Assembly: GCA_024734555.1 (NCBI GenBank) | Contig: JANPWX010000038.1 | Location: 2,180,758-2,244,757, forward strand | DNA from: Trochalopteron elliotii | Taxonomy: Eukaryota > Chordata > Aves > Passeriformes > Leiothrichidae | Reading direction: 5' to 3' | Length of the DNA: 64,000 nucleotides | In this document: positions 62,901-64,000 of the stretch, in pieces | How positions within the stretch are numbered: position 1 is the stretch's first letter | Layout of the letters: each line of letters begins with the position of its first letter | Position numbers and translations under genes: made by a program | The notes under the pieces: generated by a model | The model's database searches: none | What the model saw: the letters and a program-made list of their open reading frames with translations, nothing else | Told to the model about the DNA's origin: nothing

Positions 62901-62955
62901 CCCCTTTCCTTCCCCCTTCCCCCTCCCCTTCCCCCTTTTCCTTTTCCTTTTTTCT
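62901..62955. repeat. Decayed C/T-rich edge of the satellite
   Basis: Irregular C and T runs without pentamer phase, ending in TTTTTTCTTGACA. Confidence 0.85.
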
Positions 62956-64000
62956 TGACAGTTATAAACTGAAGTAATTACAGTTCACTATTCAGACATA
63001 AAACACGGTTTCGTTTCAAGTCTTAAATATTATTTAAACTGCAAGATTCCCTTATGTGTAGGGACTGACTCATTCAAAACTGAATAGATTTTAGAATAAA
63101 ACTAGAAATTCATTTTGCAAGAGTGTCTTAATAGAAAATCAGTCCGAATAATAGTTTGCTGCATAGAAAGGATTCTATCCATCCAAAAAAGTAATTCATT
63201 GTCTTAGTGCTTTCAAATTCCAGTAAAGGTTAAATTTAGTTTAAAAATTGTTAAATGACTCAGAAACTCTTTAAAAATTTCCATTTTTTTCAATTTCTAC
63301 ACTGATTCTCCCAAAGAATTTGCCATCTTTTTGGAAAAAAAATCAAAACACAAAAAACCTAAAAACAAACACCAAAAACCAGTGTTATTTTTCTTGATTT
63401 CCACTTGCTCTGCCAGGGGATCCCAGTCCTTATGACCCCAGTCCTGTGTCCAGGTGAACTATTTAGCTCTAAAGTCCCTTATGACAGCAGAGGGTGACTA
63501 ATCAGCAGAAGTAGATTATCTCCCTAGCAACAGCAGTACAACACTTATGGAACTATCTAGGGAGCTGGTGATAAACAGGCAAACCAGAATTATCTCTGAA
63601 TTAATGGCATTTGAGCAGGTAGAAATGGAAAACAGAATGACTTCAGTGTACCCAGGCAGAAAGCCCAGGGCATAGGAAATATGTAGCTCTTCTGAGAAGC
63701 TCAGACACAAAGGTTTTGGCTTCTGCCTCCCATGACAGCAACCTACAGAGCACCAGGCTATGTCCAGCCCTTCACTCATCCAAAACACTCAAACCTTATT
63801 GCCTAACTGAAAATTAAGGCATTCAAATGCCTTCTCAATCACCTCAACAGATTTCTTTCCCATAGAAGAAAGAAACTTTCCATAGTAAGGATTTTTCCTT
63901 TGAAGGGGGCTGCAAAGGTCTTTGCAAGAAGTAAGACTTTTGCAGCTTAACTTCTACTTTAAGTGCAGAACACATTTCTTTGATTTTATCTTCTCTGACA
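62956..64000. other. Non-coding DNA, no gene seen
   Basis: AT-rich DNA with a short A/C-type tract at about 63338-63380. A 90-codon minus-strand frame (63516-63788) has no recognisable domain. Confidence 0.5.

Noticed and set aside
62175..62972. 265-codon frame across the satellite
   Set aside because: It runs through 395 N bases and a pentamer repeat. The Phe/Pro/Ser text is repeat translation.
1..64000. CRISPR array, prokaryotic operon, NUMT or rRNA
   Set aside because: No regularly spaced direct repeats with unique spacers, no dense gene packing and no organellar or ribosomal text. The window is vertebrate nuclear DNA.

Overview
The window reads as a vertebrate, most likely avian, nuclear genome: AT-rich non-coding DNA with no gene that can be named from sequence. 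The bird assignment rests on four fragments of CR1 (chicken repeat 1 non-LTR retrotransposon), two of them ending in the typical CACAGAATCA-type 3' tip, and on several endogenous-retrovirus LTRs of bird-like type. A passerine is my best guess but is an inference. No intact protein-coding gene, tRNA, rRNA or CRISPR array was found. Most open reading frames are short chance frames or dead CR1 reverse-transcriptase pieces.

Layout. 1-250: the tail of a CR1 copy on the + strand, cut by the window edge. 251-5000: AT-rich DNA with one candidate spliced exon (1187-1267), a T/G-rich tract and a matching A/C-rich tract. 5000-5400: TG/TA and (GGTT)n simple repeats next to a GC-richer, CpG-bearing block that carries a good CTCF-type motif. 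7316-8470: an LTR split by a second LTR (7636-8304) whose 5-bp target-site duplication CCATT is intact; another LTR-like repeat follows at about 8515-9035. 9036-15653: no recognisable gene. 15654-16452, 18539-18867 and 25885-26945: three CR1 fragments on the - strand. About 27195-27560: a probable LTR. 38596-39085: a solo LTR with TATA box and AATAAA. 47652-48131: the best candidate for a real but unidentified transcript, up to three small - strand exons with compatible phases. 48885-49319: a solo LTR with perfect GAGTC duplication. 55211 onward: a strong splice acceptor opening a + strand candidate exon. 62210-62955: a large pentanucleotide satellite, (CCTTC)n changing into a CCTTC/CCGAA higher-order array across a 395-base assembly gap.

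The window therefore looks like an intergenic desert or a very long intron. Its clearest history is retroelement insertion: 5'-truncated CR1 copies, solo LTRs left after recombination, and one LTR-into-LTR nesting. The most unusual item is the satellite at 62.2-63.0 kb, whose CCGAA units place inverted GAA/TTC triplets at heat-shock-element spacing. I found no convincing evidence of a new multi-gene system.
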